A DNA stretch of 27,827 bases from an uncultured Prevotella sp. Lineage in GTDB: Bacteria > Bacteroidota > Bacteroidia > Bacteroidales > Bacteroidaceae. The DNA lies in assembly GCA_900543155.1 (NCBI GenBank), contig UQQN01000024.1, positions 1-27,827 on the forward strand, written 5' to 3'. Shown piece by piece: positions 16,279 to 24,826 of this stretch. How positions within the stretch are numbered: the first letter of the stretch is position 1; each line of letters opens with the position of its first letter. The position numbers and the translations under genes were made by a program. The notes under the pieces are model-generated. The model saw nothing but the letters and a program-made list of their open reading frames with translations. It did not search any database and had not been told where the DNA came from.

Positions 16279-17193
16279 TTACATTACAGAGCCAATTCCT
16301 TTTTTGAGTTTGCTACCCAACGAAGCTTTGTGGAATACCTCAACTTCGATGGTTTGTTTAGCTTCCATAGCCTCTTTAATTTCCTTTCCACCCTTCTTTA
16401 CGTCGCAGAGCGTAAGGTCTTCGCCTTCAATGGCATTTACTTTGAGCTCGCCAATTTCTTTGCGTGAAGCACGACCTGCTACAGTGCGCAAAACAAATAC
16501 TTTGAAACTTCCCTTGGGGGTAACGCCGTGGCTTGAACCTAAGCTGATGTATACTTGTTTTGCTTCATCACCTTTGCTTTCGTTGATCTCAATGATAGTA
16601 CCATTCAATTTGAAGGCTTCGTTTACTAACTCACGCATGTCTTTACGTGCAAATTTAGTAATATCCACAGCAGCCTCGTCTTCGGTGTTACCTGTAGACA
16701 TTTCGGTAATGGTGTTGCCATGCTTAAAGTTCTCAGAAGCAATGGTTGTACCATCTTTGGGGTTAATTACCTTTATGGTGTAGTTTACCGAAGCTGTATA
16801 CCAATGTGAGTTGCCATCTGAGCTCTTTTTATATTCAGTAGAGAATGAGGTTACAACGCCTTGAATCAGATAGTTCGCACCAAGTTTCGACATCGTAGAC
16901 AATCGGTCAGCATCACCGCCAGCAGAGAGTTCGCCTTCTTCACGGCGTGATTTCTCAAGTTTTAGCGCAGCCTCAGAGTCTACATCTGTAATAATAACGC
17001 GCTGTGTTTCTTGTAAACCTTCAAGCACCTTATTGCGCAAAGCTTCTACCCATGATTCGGGTACATTAGATGGATGATAAAAGTAGTCGACAAATACACT
17101 TGGTTTACCTTCGCTTTGTTTTTGGGCAAAGGCGTTAAAGGTTGCACAAATGCAAATCAGCATTAAAGCGATACGTTTGAGATTCATTTTCAT
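16279..17193 (-). CDS. Exported CsgG/FlgT-like protein (operon gene 1)
   Basis: A 304-aa protein with a signal peptide (about 1-23, cut after AFA, mature start QKQSEGKP). Residues 30-200 fit the CsgG/LpoB alpha/beta fold: PSVFVDYF strand, a helix ending VLEGLQETQRVIITD, then LGANYLIQGVVTSFS, the strand where CsgG relatives have 'GAD-x-IVxGxV'. Residues about 213-275 (VYISLGSSHGVTPKGSFKVF) resemble the C-terminal domain of flagellar FlgT and similar small barrels. There is no lipobox. CsgG makes the curli pore, and FlgT builds a flagellar ring, but no curli or flagellar gene is near. It has a canonical promoter and leads the run of five exported proteins. Confidence 0.68.
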   Translation of the reverse strand: MKMNLKRIALMLICICATFNAFAQKQSEGKPSVFVDYFYHPSNVPESWVEALRNKVLEGLQETQRVIITDVDSEAALKLEKSRREEGELSAGGDADRLSTMSKLGANYLIQGVVTSFSTEYKKSSDGNSHWYTASVNYTIKVINPKDGTTIASENFKHGNTITEMSTGNTEDEAAVDITKFARKDMRELVNEAFKLNGTIIEINESKGDEAKQVYISLGSSHGVTPKGSFKVFVLRTVAGRASRKEIGELKVNAIEGEDLTLCDVKKGGKEIKEAMEAKQTIEVEVFHKASLGSKLKKGIGSVM

Positions 17194-17264
17194 AACTATG
17201 TGAAGTTTTTCAATTATTTGTTCTGAATTAAGTTATTTAGGCACTTTATGTCACCTGTTATTTG

Positions 17265-17296
17265 CAAAGATAGTGATAATACTTGTTTTGTGCAAA
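17265..17296 (-). promoter_or_regulatory. Promoter of the exported-protein operon
   Basis: On the minus strand TTTG (17293-17296), a 20-base spacer and TATCTTTG (17265-17272) fit the Bacteroidetes consensus exactly. The start codon follows after a leader of about 65 bases. Confidence 0.72.
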
Positions 17297-17370
17297 AAAG
17301 ACTTATGAAAATATAAATTATTTTTAGTTTTTGCCGATAAAAAGCAAAGTTCTCATTAAAAATAATGAAA

Positions 17371-17415
17371 GAAAAAGGCCAATTTGCTCATAAAAAATGA
17401 ACAAATCAGCCTTTC
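17371..17415 (-). terminator. Terminator hairpin after pckA
   Basis: 17371-17391 and 17397-17415 form an imperfect inverted repeat (AAAGGC...AATTTG...TCAT against ATGA...CAAAT...GCCTTT) with a five-A loop, and the minus strand ends the stem in a short T run. A second small palindrome, TAGCTTAAA / TTTAAGCTA, lies nearer the stop at 17432-17450. Confidence 0.6.
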
Positions 17416-17464
17416 GTTATAGCTTTTTTAATAGCTTAAAGTTTAAGCTAAATTTTAAGCAATA

Positions 17465-19069
17465 TTAGAGCTGGGGACCAGCGGCAACGAGAGCCTTACC
17501 AGCTTCGTTAGTCTCGTACTTCTTGAAGTTCTTGATGAAGCGAGCAGCGAGGTCCTTAGCCTTTTCTTCCCAAGTAGCAGCCTCAGCGTAAGTATCGCGG
17601 GGATCGAGGATGTTAGGATCAACTCCAGGGAGTTCAGTAGGAACAACGAAGTCGAAGTAAGGAACAGTCTTAGTAGGAGCCTTGTCGATAGAACCGTCGA
17701 GGATAGCGTCGATGATACCACGAGTATCGCGGATAGAGATACGCTTGCCAGAACCATTCCAACCAGTGTTTACGAGGTATGCCTTAGCACCATTCTTCTC
17801 CATCTTCTTAACGAGCTCTTCAGCGTACTTAGTGGGGTGCAATTCGAGGAATGCCTGACCGAAGCAAGCTGAGAAAGTAGGAGTGGGTTCAGTGATACCA
17901 CGTTCAGTACCAGCCAACTTGGCAGTAAAGCCAGAGAGGAAGTAGTACTGAGCCTGCTCAGAAGAGAGGATAGATACGGGAGGAAGTACACCGAAGGCAT
18001 CAGCAGAAAGCATGATTACTTGCTTTGCAGCAGGACCCTTGCTGATAGGCTTCACGATGTTTTGGATGTGGTAGATAGGATAGCTTACACGAGTATTTTC
18101 AGTAACGCTCTTGTCAGCGAAGTCAATCTTACCATTAGCATCAACAGTTACGTTCTCGAGGAGAGCGTCGCGCTTGATAGCACCGTAGATATCGGGTTCG
18201 CTTTCCTTATCGAGGTTGATAACCTTAGCGTAGCAACCACCTTCGTAGTTGAATACACCATTGTCATCCCATCCGTGTTCGTCGTCACCGATGAGCTTAC
18301 GCTTGGGGTCAGTAGAGAGGGTAGTCTTACCAGTACCAGAGAGACCGAAGAAGATAGCAGAGCTAGTTTCTTCCATGTTGGTGTTGGCAGAGCAGTGCAT
18401 AGAAGCGATGCCCTTGAGGGGGTTGTAGTAGTTCATCATAGAGAACATACCCTTCTTCATTTCACCACCGTACCAAGTGTTGATGATAACTTGTTCGCGG
18501 CTTGTGATGTTGAATACAACAGCAGTTTCTGAGTTGAGGCCGAGTTCTTTGTAGTTCTCAACCTTAGCCTTAGAAGCGTTGTAAACGATGAAGTTAGGTT
18601 CGAAGTTCTCCAATTCCTCAGCTGTGGGGCGGATGAACATGTTAGTTACGAAGTGAGCTTGCCATGCTACCTCTACGATGAAGCGCACAGCCATGCGAGT
18701 TTCCTTGTTGGCACCACAGAAACCATCAACTACGAAGAGACGCTTGTTAGAGAGCTCCTTCTTAGCGATTTCCTTTACGGCTGCCCAAGCCTCTTGAGAA
18801 GCGGGTTTGTTGTCGTTGGGATATTCGGGAGTTGTCCACCATACAGTGTCCTTAGAGTTTTCATCCATTACGATGAACTTGTCCTTAGGAGAACGACCGG
18901 TGTAGATACCTGTCATTACATTAACGGCACCGAGTTCAGTTTCCTGACCTTTCTCGAAACCTTCGAGACCAGCCTTAGTTTCTTCTTCGAAGAGCTGCTC
19001 GTAAGAGGGGTTGTGTACAATCTCGGTTACACCGGTAATACCGTACTTGGTTAAATCTAATGTTGCCAT
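17465..19069 (-). CDS. pckA: ATP-type phosphoenolpyruvate carboxykinase
   Basis: A 534-aa protein at the standard length of the ATP-dependent family. It interconverts oxaloacetate and ATP with PEP, CO2 and ADP in the cytoplasm. In succinate-forming Bacteroidales it is expected to run towards oxaloacetate with ATP gain. It carries all the hallmarks: Arg59 in YTGRSPKD, GEMKKG with Lys206, MHCSAN with His225, the P-loop GLSGTGKTT (242-250), and the metal-binding DDEHGW (262-267). Codon choice is visibly more uniform than in its neighbours (many AAG, GGT/GGC and ACT-type codons), as for a highly expressed gene. It is a single-gene unit with its own -7 element and a terminator. Confidence 0.97.
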   Translation of the reverse strand: MATLDLTKYGITGVTEIVHNPSYEQLFEEETKAGLEGFEKGQETELGAVNVMTGIYTGRSPKDKFIVMDENSKDTVWWTTPEYPNDNKPASQEAWAAVKEIAKKELSNKRLFVVDGFCGANKETRMAVRFIVEVAWQAHFVTNMFIRPTAEELENFEPNFIVYNASKAKVENYKELGLNSETAVVFNITSREQVIINTWYGGEMKKGMFSMMNYYNPLKGIASMHCSANTNMEETSSAIFFGLSGTGKTTLSTDPKRKLIGDDEHGWDDNGVFNYEGGCYAKVINLDKESEPDIYGAIKRDALLENVTVDANGKIDFADKSVTENTRVSYPIYHIQNIVKPISKGPAAKQVIMLSADAFGVLPPVSILSSEQAQYYFLSGFTAKLAGTERGITEPTPTFSACFGQAFLELHPTKYAEELVKKMEKNGAKAYLVNTGWNGSGKRISIRDTRGIIDAILDGSIDKAPTKTVPYFDFVVPTELPGVDPNILDPRDTYAEAATWEEKAKDLAARFIKNFKKYETNEAGKALVAAGPQL

Positions 19070-19160
19070 AATGATTTATTAATTAATAAAATTGGTTTAC
19101 TTGTATTTGTTTTTGGGTGGTTTCAAGGTATAGCGCAGCAAACGCTTCCTTTTACCGCAG

Positions 19161-19168
19161 CAAAAATA
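19161..19168 (-). promoter_or_regulatory. Candidate -7 element for pckA
   Basis: TATTTTTG on the minus strand fits TAnnTTTG. The -33 place has TTCG rather than TTTG at 18 bases. The implied leader is about 85 bases and contains GCAGCAAA near its 5' end, repeated across the -7 element. Confidence 0.45.
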
Positions 19169-19215
19169 CGAAAAAGTTGGTGCAATCGAAAAGTTTTAAC
19201 GCAATTTATTTCCAC

Positions 19216-19271
19216 ATTTTTTGCCTTGTGCACTTTTCTGTGGTGTTCGGCAAGTGGTGTTGGCAAAAAAT
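19216..19271 (-). terminator. Possible terminator after the aminotransferase gene
   Basis: ATTTTTTGCC (19216-19225) pairs with GGCAAAAAAT (19262-19271) over 10 bases around a 36-base centre. It lies 20 bases after the aminotransferase stop on the minus strand. The T-run is inside the stem and not after it, so termination is uncertain. Confidence 0.35.
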
Positions 19272-19291
19272 GGGTAATTTAGAGCTTTTAC

Positions 19292-20392
19292 TTACTTAAA
19301 AGCGTTGACCGTATGCACTATTTGTTTTGCCTCTTCGTTTGTGAGTGCTTGGTGGAGTGGTAAACTCAGTTCGGTTGCATGAATGTGCTCGGTTATGGGG
19401 TAGCTACGTGTGTTCCACTCGGCATAGCATGCTTGTTTATGGGGTGGAATGGGGTAGTGTATCATGGTTTGAATGCCCTGTTCTTGCAAAAAGTTTTGCA
19501 GCTCGTCACGACGTTCGCACAATATGGGGAATATGTGGTATACGTTTTCGGCATCGGGCAACTGCTTGGGCAGTTTAACGAGCGGATTATTGATGTGTTT
19601 GTAATAGTAGGCAGCTAAATCTTGGCGTCTGCGATTGTCGGCATCAAGATAGCGTAGTTTAATGCTGAGCAGTGCCGCATCCATCTCCGACATGCGACTA
19701 TTAAGTCCTGCATAGCGAAACACGTATTTGCGTTCGCTGCCATAGTTGCCTAATGCGCGTATGATGTTTGCCAATTGTGCATCGTTAGTGGTAACAGCAC
19801 CCGCATCGCCAAAAGCACCAAGGTTTTTTCCAGGATAAAAGCTATGAGCTGCAGCGTCGCCCAATGCTCCTGTACGACGTTGGTTCCATTGGCAACCGTG
19901 GCTTTGTGCATTATCTTCAAGCAAAAGCAGGTTGTGACGCTGACAAATGTCTATCAATTCGTCATTACATGCCAAACGACCATAAAGATGCACGGTAAGC
20001 ACAGCACGTGTGCGAGATGTAATAACCTCTTCTATGCGTGTAGTGTCTATTTCAAGCGTGTCGAGTTTGGGTTCTACCATTACAGGCACAAGGTTGTTGT
20101 CTGTGATGGCTAAAATGGTAGCTATATAAGTGTTTGCAGGCACAATTATTTCGTCGCCATCAGTCATGCGCCCTAACTCCTTGTAGGCACGCAGCATCAG
20201 TCTCAAAGCATCTAAACCATTTGCCACACCCACACAGTGCTCTGTGCCAATGTAGTGGGCATATTGTTGTTCAAAGGCTTCGGTCTCATTGCCCAACAAA
20301 TACCAACCGCTATCTATTACACGGTGTGCAGCAGCTTGATATTCGGCTGCATGTTGGGCTGTAATGGCTTGTATATCAAGATATTTTATCAT
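19292..20392 (-). CDS. DegT/DnrJ/EryC1/StrS aminotransferase, FdtB/QdtB-type
   Basis: A 366-aa PLP-dependent sugar aminotransferase. The Schiff-base Lys189 is in SFYPGKNLGAFGDAG and the PLP-ring Asp160 in LLLLEDNAQSHG. The typical opening (YLLGNETEAFEQQYA, GVANGLDAL) is present. Because a 3,4-ketoisomerase of FdtA/QdtA type is encoded just upstream, it most likely adds the 3-amino group of dTDP-3-amino-3,6-dideoxyhexose (Fuc3N or Qui3N precursors) for surface glycans. The acetyltransferase (FdtC/QdtC) that normally completes the set, and RmlA/RmlB, are not in this window. Sugar stereochemistry cannot be decided from sequence. Confidence 0.85.
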   Translation of the reverse strand: MIKYLDIQAITAQHAAEYQAAAHRVIDSGWYLLGNETEAFEQQYAHYIGTEHCVGVANGLDALRLMLRAYKELGRMTDGDEIIVPANTYIATILAITDNNLVPVMVEPKLDTLEIDTTRIEEVITSRTRAVLTVHLYGRLACNDELIDICQRHNLLLLEDNAQSHGCQWNQRRTGALGDAAAHSFYPGKNLGAFGDAGAVTTNDAQLANIIRALGNYGSERKYVFRYAGLNSRMSEMDAALLSIKLRYLDADNRRRQDLAAYYYKHINNPLVKLPKQLPDAENVYHIFPILCERRDELQNFLQEQGIQTMIHYPIPPHKQACYAEWNTRSYPITEHIHATELSLPLHQALTNEEAKQIVHTVNAFK

Positions 20393-20448
20393 TATTTGAA
20401 AAATGCCTTACGAATTGCATTCTATTATTGAACACCTACTTAAAATGC

Positions 20449-20808
20449 CTATTTTTCTACGCGTGTTATAATATTCGTGTAATACCATACTGCCGCCTGT
20501 GCCATTTGGTCTTTTACAGCGTCAAGATACTTTCGTGCGGTTTCCTGTCCGCAAATTTCGAGGTGCCGTTCGGGGTAGCGTCCTCTTTGGTCGCCACTGG
20601 CGACTTGCACGATGCAAAATGAGCGGTCGGTGCCATGAGTCGCCACAAAGCCCTCGCGTGCCTCGCATTGCGCCACGGCTGCCTTAAAGTTCTCGGGTGT
20701 GGTCGGCACAACTTGCAACACGCACCAAGGCCACTGCTGGGCAGTAAGAAGGGTGTGCCCTTCGCGTTCCTCCATTTCGTAGGTGTAAATGTGTTTTGAT
20801 GTAATCAT
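20449..20808 (-). CDS. Hypothetical protein between sugar-isomerase and aminotransferase genes
   Basis: A 119-aa protein I do not recognise. It has no signal peptide or membrane segment, four Cys (29, 48, 65, 85), three Trp, and a helical C-terminal end (ARKYLDAVKDQMAQAAVWYY). The first strand could be FVATHGTDRSFCIVQVAS-like. It is same-strand with its neighbours, 73 bases after the isomerase and 56 before the aminotransferase. The base composition looks more GC-rich than the flanks. In known fdt/qdt clusters an acetyltransferase often occupies this kind of position, but this protein has no hexapeptide repeats, so it is not that enzyme. An alternative start is the Met at residue 12. Confidence 0.6.
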   Translation of the reverse strand: MITSKHIYTYEMEEREGHTLLTAQQWPWCVLQVVPTTPENFKAAVAQCEAREGFVATHGTDRSFCIVQVASGDQRGRYPERHLEICGQETARKYLDAVKDQMAQAAVWYYTNIITRVEK

Positions 20809-20881
20809 TTTTTTCTGTCTTTTTTATTCGTTCCACTTACAAGAAAAAAGTCCTCAATTGAAGTTTTCTAAGCCTCAATAA

Positions 20882-21292
20882 TTACTTGCCTTCTTCCTGT
20901 GCTTTGAATTCAAGAAAGTCTTCGATTTCGCGAATATATTCGCTTTCGTCATAAGCCATGCTTGCTAATACAAGGCAGATGCTTCCTGGCGCAAAGTTGA
21001 GTTCGGTAGCCCATGTGCCAGGTGGAATGTGTAATCCCTGTGTGGGAGAATCAAGGTGAACCGTGCTGTGTTCTTTTCCGTCGTAAAGTGTCACATCGAA
21101 ACTGCCTTCTATAGCCACAATAAATTCGTGGCATATTCTATGGGCATGAGCTCCGCGATGTCGACCTTGTGGCACATCAAAAATCCAAAACACGCGCTTT
21201 ATGTCAAAGGGGCAGTGAAGTCCCTCCTCTATAATTGATAGCTGACCGCGTTCATCGGCAACGTGTTGGAGTGGAAATATTTTTGTATTCAT
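20882..21292 (-). CDS. Sugar 3,4-ketoisomerase, FdtA/QdtA/WxcM cupin
   Basis: With the ATG at 21292 the protein is 136 aa, the usual length, starting MNTKIFPLQH. A GTG 12 codons upstream (21328) is possible but adds atypical residues. It is a small cupin: DERGQLSIIEEG (13-24), CPFDIKRVFWIFDVP (27-41), RGAHAH with His49 and His51 (His51 aligns with the catalytic His of QdtA), then EFIVAIEGSFDVTLYDG and HIPPGTWATELNF. The family isomerises dTDP-4-keto-6-deoxyglucose to the 3-keto form, the substrate of the aminotransferase encoded two genes on. It follows the HD phosphohydrolase gene by about 40 bases. Confidence 0.88.
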   Translation of the reverse strand: MNTKIFPLQHVADERGQLSIIEEGLHCPFDIKRVFWIFDVPQGRHRGAHAHRICHEFIVAIEGSFDVTLYDGKEHSTVHLDSPTQGLHIPPGTWATELNFAPGSICLVLASMAYDESEYIREIEDFLEFKAQEEGK

Positions 21293-21333
21293 TCTGTCGG
21301 GAGTCTTGTTTGGGAGAGGTATGCACACGCAGT

Positions 21334-23445
21334 TTATGTTCTGCGCCCAAAGAAATAGGTGCGGCGCGGTTGCGGTGCTTGTGGAGTAGGTTTAGAGTTG
21401 AGTTCGGGGTAAGCAATGCGTGTGTGGTAGATAGTTTTTAAACTTTCAACCAATACACGTTTAGCGTCAGCAATATCGCGGAAGGTAATAGGACATTCGC
21501 GGAAGTATCCTGCTTGCACTTGTCCGTCTACAATGCGGTCTACCAACTCTTTTATGCTTTCTTCTGTATATTCTTTGAGTGAACGTGATGAGGCTTCAAC
21601 AGCATCGCACATCATCAAAATGGCTTGTTCGCGTGTAAAGGGGTTTGGACCTGGATAGGTAAAGAGTGAAGGGTCGGGCTCTTCGCCTTGGTGTTTATTT
21701 TTCCACTGGATGTAGAAATATTTTACTTGCGAACGACCATGGTGTGTACTAATAAAGTTGCGAATAACCTTGGGTAGGTGATATTTTTCAGCCAACTTAA
21801 GTCCGTCGGTCACGTGGTTAATGATGATTTGTGCCGAACGTTCTTCGCTGAGTTCATCGTGCGGATTCACTCCCGTTTGATTCTCCGTAAAGAAGGCAGG
21901 ATTGAGTGTCTTACCTATGTCGTGATAGAGCGCGCCCGTACGCACAAGTTGAATTTTAGCACCAATTTTATCGGCTACCTCGGTAGCGAGATTGGCCACT
22001 TGCAATGAATGCACAAAGGTGCCTTGTGCCAATTTCGACATACGTCGTAACACAGGGTGATTCGTGTTAGAAAGTTCTACCAATGTTACGCTTGATGTAA
22101 ACCCAAAGAGTTTTTCAATGAGGTAGAGTAGGGGATAGGCAAAAAGTAGCAATACGCCGTTTACCACATTATAGATGTACATAGAACGGTCTAAGTGCAT
22201 CAAGTCTATTCCTTGTGATAGGTCGTAGCCCAACATAATGATAGAACTTGTAACCACTGTGGCAAAAACCACGCGCAGCAGTTGTGAGCGTTCCGACAAG
22301 TCGCGTAGGGCATAAATTGTGGTAATGCCTGTCATGAATTGCACAATCACAAACTCGTAGTTGCTATGCAGTGCAAACGACGAAAGAATGATGGTGCACA
22401 CCATCGCCATAAAGGCTGTGCGCGAGTCCATAAAGATTCGCACAAATATGGGCACCATAGCATAAGGCACCATGTACACGTTGAAAGCCTTATGCCCCAT
22501 CATTAAGTAGGTTATTATGGGGAATATGGCTATTAGCGACGATAATAAGAAAATGCTATGGGGTGAATGTAAATATTCACGACGGAAGAGGTGCAAGTAT
22601 ACCACCAACGAGGTAATTACGCAGAGCATAAATATGGTCTGTCCCGTAATGACTAACCAAAATCCCTCAGAGGGGTCAGTGCGTCGCACACTTTCTCGCT
22701 CAAACGATTGCAGAATTTTATATTGTTCAGCAGAGATAATTTCACCTCGGTCAATAATGCGTTGTCCGCTCTGTACCATGCCCGATGCAGGGGCTACAGA
22801 TGCCAATACATCCTCGCGTGCAGCACGTGTTTTAGCGCTATCAAGTGTGAGGTTTGGCATAAGATAGTTGTTGAGGTTGCAACGTGCCATTATTTCTCGC
22901 GGAAATTGCACCGTGTCGGCATGCACAATATACTCATAGGCAGAGCGCGTGGAGTAAAGCTCTGTAATGGGGCGCGACATTGCTTCAGTGCCTTCAACAA
23001 TGCGTATACCTGTGGTGCGATCTTTTGCCATCTGCGCCAACTCTGGCGAGGGGGCTATACCTGCCTCATAAACTTTTTCAATAAGGTCTTCAATGTGGGC
23101 AAGAAAGTGGGGAGGCACATCATAGAAATTGCCTTTCACAAAGTCGTGGCGGAATGCCGCGGCTTGTTGGCGCCCTGCTTGCAAATCTTCAACATAGAAG
23201 GGCTGAAACCTACTCAGTGCGCTATCGCGTTCGGCATCAGTCTCTTGCTTGGTTTTGTATATCGGAAAGTCGAATGTGGCAATGAGTGAGTTGTAGCGCC
23301 AGGGGCGTCCTTGCTCATATTCATAGCCAAATTTGCTTTCGCGTGGAAGAAAATACACCAACAGTGCCACTACAACCAACACGGAGCCGGCAAGGGTTAG
23401 AAGCCCTTTTATTTTCGATTTTTTATTGTTGTTCTCTGTTGTCAT
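21334..23445 (-). CDS. 7TM-HD phosphohydrolase (PgpH-type)
   Basis: A 703-aa membrane protein of the PgpH type. The order is: one N-terminal membrane helix (14-33), an extracytoplasmic 7TMR-HDED domain (about 50-255; HIEDLIEKVYEAGI, MVQSGQRIIDRGEIIS), seven membrane helices (about 262-445), and a cytoplasmic HD domain (about 455-670). HD residues: His479 (FVHSLQVA), His508-Asp509 (LYHDIGK), His544, His568-569 (STHHGR) and Asp614 (MMCDAVEA), the set needed for a two-metal site. Known members degrade the second messenger c-di-AMP. The nearby sugar genes are likely only neighbours. The 175-base gap before it contains a -7 element and a hairpin. Confidence 0.9.
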   Translation of the reverse strand: MTTENNNKKSKIKGLLTLAGSVLVVVALLVYFLPRESKFGYEYEQGRPWRYNSLIATFDFPIYKTKQETDAERDSALSRFQPFYVEDLQAGRQQAAAFRHDFVKGNFYDVPPHFLAHIEDLIEKVYEAGIAPSPELAQMAKDRTTGIRIVEGTEAMSRPITELYSTRSAYEYIVHADTVQFPREIMARCNLNNYLMPNLTLDSAKTRAAREDVLASVAPASGMVQSGQRIIDRGEIISAEQYKILQSFERESVRRTDPSEGFWLVITGQTIFMLCVITSLVVYLHLFRREYLHSPHSIFLLSSLIAIFPIITYLMMGHKAFNVYMVPYAMVPIFVRIFMDSRTAFMAMVCTIILSSFALHSNYEFVIVQFMTGITTIYALRDLSERSQLLRVVFATVVTSSIIMLGYDLSQGIDLMHLDRSMYIYNVVNGVLLLFAYPLLYLIEKLFGFTSSVTLVELSNTNHPVLRRMSKLAQGTFVHSLQVANLATEVADKIGAKIQLVRTGALYHDIGKTLNPAFFTENQTGVNPHDELSEERSAQIIINHVTDGLKLAEKYHLPKVIRNFISTHHGRSQVKYFYIQWKNKHQGEEPDPSLFTYPGPNPFTREQAILMMCDAVEASSRSLKEYTEESIKELVDRIVDGQVQAGYFRECPITFRDIADAKRVLVESLKTIYHTRIAYPELNSKPTPQAPQPRRTYFFGRRT

Positions 23446-23471
23446 AGCCAGTTGCTTTGAGGTTTTAGGGC

Positions 23472-23521
23472 AAGCACACTAACAAGTGCATTGTTTTGTG
23501 TGCTTAATAGGCGCAAATCTA
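23472..23521 (-). promoter_or_regulatory. Candidate -7 element and leader hairpin for the 7TM-HD gene
   Basis: TAGATTTG (23514-23521, minus) fits TAnnTTTG. Just downstream, near the expected transcript start, AAGCACAC (23472-23479) pairs with GTGTGCTT (23498-23505). No TTTG at -33 was found. Confidence 0.45.
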
Positions 23522-23620
23522 CAAATTTTTATTGTTTTTGAGGCATTTTGTGGGGCACATTATAGAGCCACAATGGTTTTAATGCGCTCATTTCTTGTAT
23601 TTTCGGGCATATAGGGTGAT

Positions 23621-24760
23621 TTACTCACAGTCTTGTGTGAGTTCTTCGGGCAGTGTAGCATTGGGGGTGAGTCCTTTCTTTTTCCAACCTTCAAGTTGGC
23701 TCACTATGTTGCCACGTCCTGTCGAGAGTTGTCCTTGTGCCTCGTTATAGGTGCGTTGTAGTTGGTTGATAGAGTTTCCTATTTTTACAAAGTTCTGTGC
23801 AAAGGTGCTGAATTTTTTGTAGAGTTTTTCGGCAGATGCATAAATTTCGTTTACCGAACGGCTTTGCAACTCGCTTTGCCATAGGTTGTATGCCAACTGC
23901 AATGCCATGAGCAGGTTGGTGGGGTTAATAAGAATTACTTGTTGGGCATAAGCATCGGTGGGCAATGTGGGGTCGGCAGTAACAGCTGCTACATAAGCAG
24001 CCTCGCCCGGAATGAACATGAGCACATAACCAATGCTATTGGGCACAACTTTATTGTAGTTCTTAACCGAGAGTTCTTTTATGTGTTGTCTCACACTGCG
24101 TACGTGTTCTTTGAGCAATCGGTCTTGTTCAATGGCATCGTCGGCTGCCACATATTCAGTAAAAGCTTTGAGCGATACTTTTGAGTCGATTATTAAGTTT
24201 CGGTCTTCGGGCAGATGCACTACCACATCCGGGATAGCCACCGAACCACGTCCGTCAGCATGATGTTCTTGCAAGGTGTAGTCACGACCTTCTGTCAGTC
24301 CGGCAGCGCAGAGCAAATTTGCCAATACAGCTTCGCCCCAGTTACCTTGCAATTTTGTGTTTCCCTTCAGTGCTTTAGCCAATGCGTCAGCCTCTTTCCC
24401 TAAGGTAGTAGTTTGCTCAACCAAGGCTTTTATGTAGCTATCGAGTGTGGCATGGTCCTTCACAAACTGTGTGCGAAAGTCTTCTATGTCGTGCCCCAAA
24501 GGTTTGAGCAATGATTCGAGCGAGTGCAAGTGTTGTTGGCGTAGTGCATCGCCTTGTGTGCGCATCATCTCTACCGACATGGCTTTAAACTCCGCACGTA
24601 GGGCTTGAGCTTGTCGACGCATATTTTCGTCGGCATGTTGTTGCTCGGCTTTGAGTTGTGCTTTGGCACTAATGGCTTCGCGTTGGGTGCGTAAGGTGGC
24701 AAGAAAGAATCCTGCAGCAAATGCAGCAACAGCCACAATAAGGCAGATAAGTAAGGTCAT
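23621..24760 (-). CDS. rmuC: RmuC family DNA recombination protein
   Basis: A 379-aa RmuC. The N-terminal membrane helix (3-21) is followed by a coiled coil (about 25-80; EQQHADENMRRQ, RAEFKAMSVEMM) and the RmuC domain (about 125-360) with GNWGEAVLANLL (139-150), IPDVVVHLP (176-184), IIDSKVSLKAF (190-200) and PNSIGYVLMFIPGEAAY (240-256). The D178 and D192-x-K194 pattern fits the restriction-nuclease-like fold proposed for the family, which restrains inversions at short repeats. The stop is 175 bases before the 7TM-HD gene; the start is 66 bases after the permease stop, so the two may be co-transcribed. Confidence 0.93.
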   Translation of the reverse strand: MTLLICLIVAVAAFAAGFFLATLRTQREAISAKAQLKAEQQHADENMRRQAQALRAEFKAMSVEMMRTQGDALRQQHLHSLESLLKPLGHDIEDFRTQFVKDHATLDSYIKALVEQTTTLGKEADALAKALKGNTKLQGNWGEAVLANLLCAAGLTEGRDYTLQEHHADGRGSVAIPDVVVHLPEDRNLIIDSKVSLKAFTEYVAADDAIEQDRLLKEHVRSVRQHIKELSVKNYNKVVPNSIGYVLMFIPGEAAYVAAVTADPTLPTDAYAQQVILINPTNLLMALQLAYNLWQSELQSRSVNEIYASAEKLYKKFSTFAQNFVKIGNSINQLQRTYNEAQGQLSTGRGNIVSQLEGWKKKGLTPNATLPEELTQDCE

Positions 24761-24826
24761 TATAAAGGTTTTTCTTTGCTATGAGGTTTTGTCGTCCTTA
24801 GTTTAGAATTCAAAGCACACAAAATT

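Noticed and set aside
17465..19054. Long frames opposite and inside pckA
   Set aside because: They run in the shadow of a highly biased, clearly coding pckA gene, and show no family likeness or start signals.
20590..20604. GTCGCCA-C-TGGCGAC palindrome
   Set aside because: It lies inside a coding frame and is short, with no further pairing around it.
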